Shown here: in pieces, positions 63,090-64,000 of the stretch | Numbering within the stretch: position 1 is the stretch's first letter | Layout: every line of letters begins with the position of its first letter | NCBI GenBank assembly: GCA_947500545.1 | Contig: CANMSO010000003.1 | Location: forward strand, 1 to 64,000 | Source of the DNA: an uncultured Aquimarina sp. | GTDB taxonomy: Bacteria > Bacteroidota > Bacteroidia > Flavobacteriales > Flavobacteriaceae | DNA: 64,000 bases | Reading direction: 5' to 3' | Notes under the pieces: generated by a model | What the model was told of the DNA's origin: nothing | Seen by the model: the letters and a program-made list of their open reading frames with translations, nothing else | The model's database searches: none | Position numbers and translations under genes: made by a program

Positions 63090-63473
63090 ATGGCAGAAGA
63101 TGTAAAAGTAAGGTACAGCGATGCAGACTTAGAAAAGTTCAGAGGGATTATCGTTGAAAAAATGGAAAAGGCACAGAAGGATTTGGAATTACTTCAAAGT
63201 GCATACAAGAATGACGGAAATAATGGAACAGATGACACCTCGCCTACATTCAAAGCATTTGAAGAAGGCAGTGAAACTATGTCCAAGGAAGCAAATACGC
63301 AACTTGCTATAAGGCAAGAGAAATTTGTGCGTGATCTAAAAAATGCATTATTACGTATAGAAAACAAAACATATGGTATTTGTCGTGTAACAGGTAAATT
63401 AATTAATCCAGAGCGATTAAAATTAGTTCCTCATGCCACATTAAGTATTGAGGCCAAGAACATGCAGAGCTAA
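63090..63473 (+). CDS. DksA/TraR-family protein lacking most zinc cysteines
   Basis: This 127-residue protein has the DksA layout: a helical coiled-coil first part (about 9-85) with the tip EEGSETMSKEANTQL, then a C-terminal zinc-finger region. That region reads YGICRVTGKLINPERL and HATLSIEAK, so only one of four zinc cysteines remains. In DksA the acidic tip enters the RNA polymerase channel and works with ppGpp. Here the finger must fold without zinc. It is probably cotranscribed with ileS, 4 bases upstream, and ends before a strong terminator. Confidence 0.87.
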   Translation: MAEDVKVRYSDADLEKFRGIIVEKMEKAQKDLELLQSAYKNDGNNGTDDTSPTFKAFEEGSETMSKEANTQLAIRQEKFVRDLKNALLRIENKTYGICRVTGKLINPERLKLVPHATLSIEAKNMQS

Positions 63474-63498
63474 TAAAATACTAAGATGTTAAATTATT

Positions 63499-63530
63499 AA
63501 AGTGCTTTCTATTAATTTAGAAAGCACTTT
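63499..63530 (+). terminator. Terminator of ileS and the DksA-like gene
   Basis: AAAGTGCTTTCTA at 63499-63511 pairs perfectly with 63518-63530, followed by a T-run. Confidence 0.9.
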
Positions 63531-63603
63531 TTTTTATTTATAAATGTAACCTTTTTCAAAAAATAAGGTATTAATATTAGAAACCAACCAAAAGAGTAAC
63601 ATC

Positions 63604-64000
63604 TTGAAGAATTTAACAGACGAAGAATTAATGATTCTGGTATCCAACGGAAATTTAGATATGATGAGTATCCTATTTGAAAGGTATCATGTAAAAATCT
63701 TTAATTTTTTATTGAAAATGACACGAGACCGAGACATAAGCCAGGATATAACTCAGGAAGTTTTTTATAAAGCTATTAAATATAGAGCCTCATATAAAAA
63801 TGGGAAGTTTTCATCCTGGATTTACACCATTGCAAGAAATGTGTTTTCAGATCATTATCAGGCTCAAAAAAACAAAGAGCAACGATTAGACAGTATAGAG
63901 TATAAAATCAAAGATCAAGAAACTGACTTTATTGAAAATAATGAAACCACAGAGCAATTAAACCAGGCATTGAACCAGCTAAATAAAGGAGATAAAGAAC
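63604..64000 (+). CDS. ECF-type RNA polymerase sigma factor, cut by window end
   Basis: The open frame from a TTG at 63604 (MKNLTDEELMILVSNGNLD) runs to the last base. It covers sigma region 2: LFERYHVKIFNFLLKMTRDR, then DISQDITQEVFYKAIKY, and FSSWIYTIARNVFSDHY, the usual promoter-melting helix pattern. The rest, with the DNA-binding region 4, lies beyond the window. TTG is chosen since it gives the standard family start; the next methionine (residue 10) would remove part of the first helix. Whether an anti-sigma gene follows cannot be seen. Confidence 0.88.
   Translation, partial: MKNLTDEELMILVSNGNLDMMSILFERYHVKIFNFLLKMTRDRDISQDITQEVFYKAIKYRASYKNGKFSSWIYTIARNVFSDHYQAQKNKEQRLDSIEYKIKDQETDFIENNETTEQLNQALNQLNKGDKE

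Overview
The window looks like the chromosome of a marine-type member of the Flavobacteriaceae (Bacteroidota), possibly close to Aquimarina. The genus is a guess. The family-level call rests on several things visible here: AT-rich DNA, promoters with TAnnTTTG -7 boxes, TonB-dependent receptors with N-terminal carboxypeptidase-like domains, a type IX secretion tail on a large secreted protein, a DUF4270 lipoprotein, an atpD-atpC pair apart from the other ATP synthase genes, and a eukaryal-like IleRS. No rRNA, tRNA, CRISPR array or intact insertion sequence was seen.

Bases 1-8060 are the accessory part and the most interesting. Two tandem double-glycine leader peptide genes share an exact 77-base repeat. 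They are followed by an unknown protein, an oppositely oriented class I lanthipeptide-like precursor, and a membrane-anchored TPR/AraC-type regulator. Divergent from the regulator is a complete Sdp-type peptide toxin locus in the order sdpC (toxin precursor), sdpA, sdpB (maturation), sdpI (immunity). Then come another GG-leader peptide, a lipoprotein with a 12-cysteine domain, and a small membrane protein. No lanthipeptide synthetase or C39 exporter is present, so processing enzymes must lie outside the window.

Bases 8100-16150 hold recX, a cupin-like oxygenase and a biotin locus in two blocks (bioF-bioD-bioA and a ketosynthase gene plus bioB) separated by a Coa1-like gene on the other strand. 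Bases 16160-22680 hold a probably frameshifted lipoprotein, atpC and atpD, a TetR-aldolase-BASS transporter operon with paired operators, and an alkylglycerol-monooxygenase-like membrane enzyme.

Bases 22700-30500 hold an SGNH-hydrolase lipoprotein and two paralogous TonB-dependent receptors, probably an outer-membrane uptake system. Bases 30540-40000 are core metabolism and repair: glmS, DUF4270, a half-length glycogen-synthase-like protein, divergent panC-panD with a membrane flippase/synthase-like gene, an esterase-fold protein lacking its serine, and radA. Bases 40000-47200 mix unknown secreted proteins with an aldo/keto reductase, an OmpA-family lipoprotein and xth, and contain a repeat-rich 600-base gap. 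Bases 47200-64000 hold a T9SS-secreted protein, glyS, comF, an Ig-like lipoprotein, a nitrilase-family amidase, a MarR regulator divergent from a third TonB-dependent receptor, ileS, a DksA-like protein and the start of an ECF sigma factor cut by the window end.
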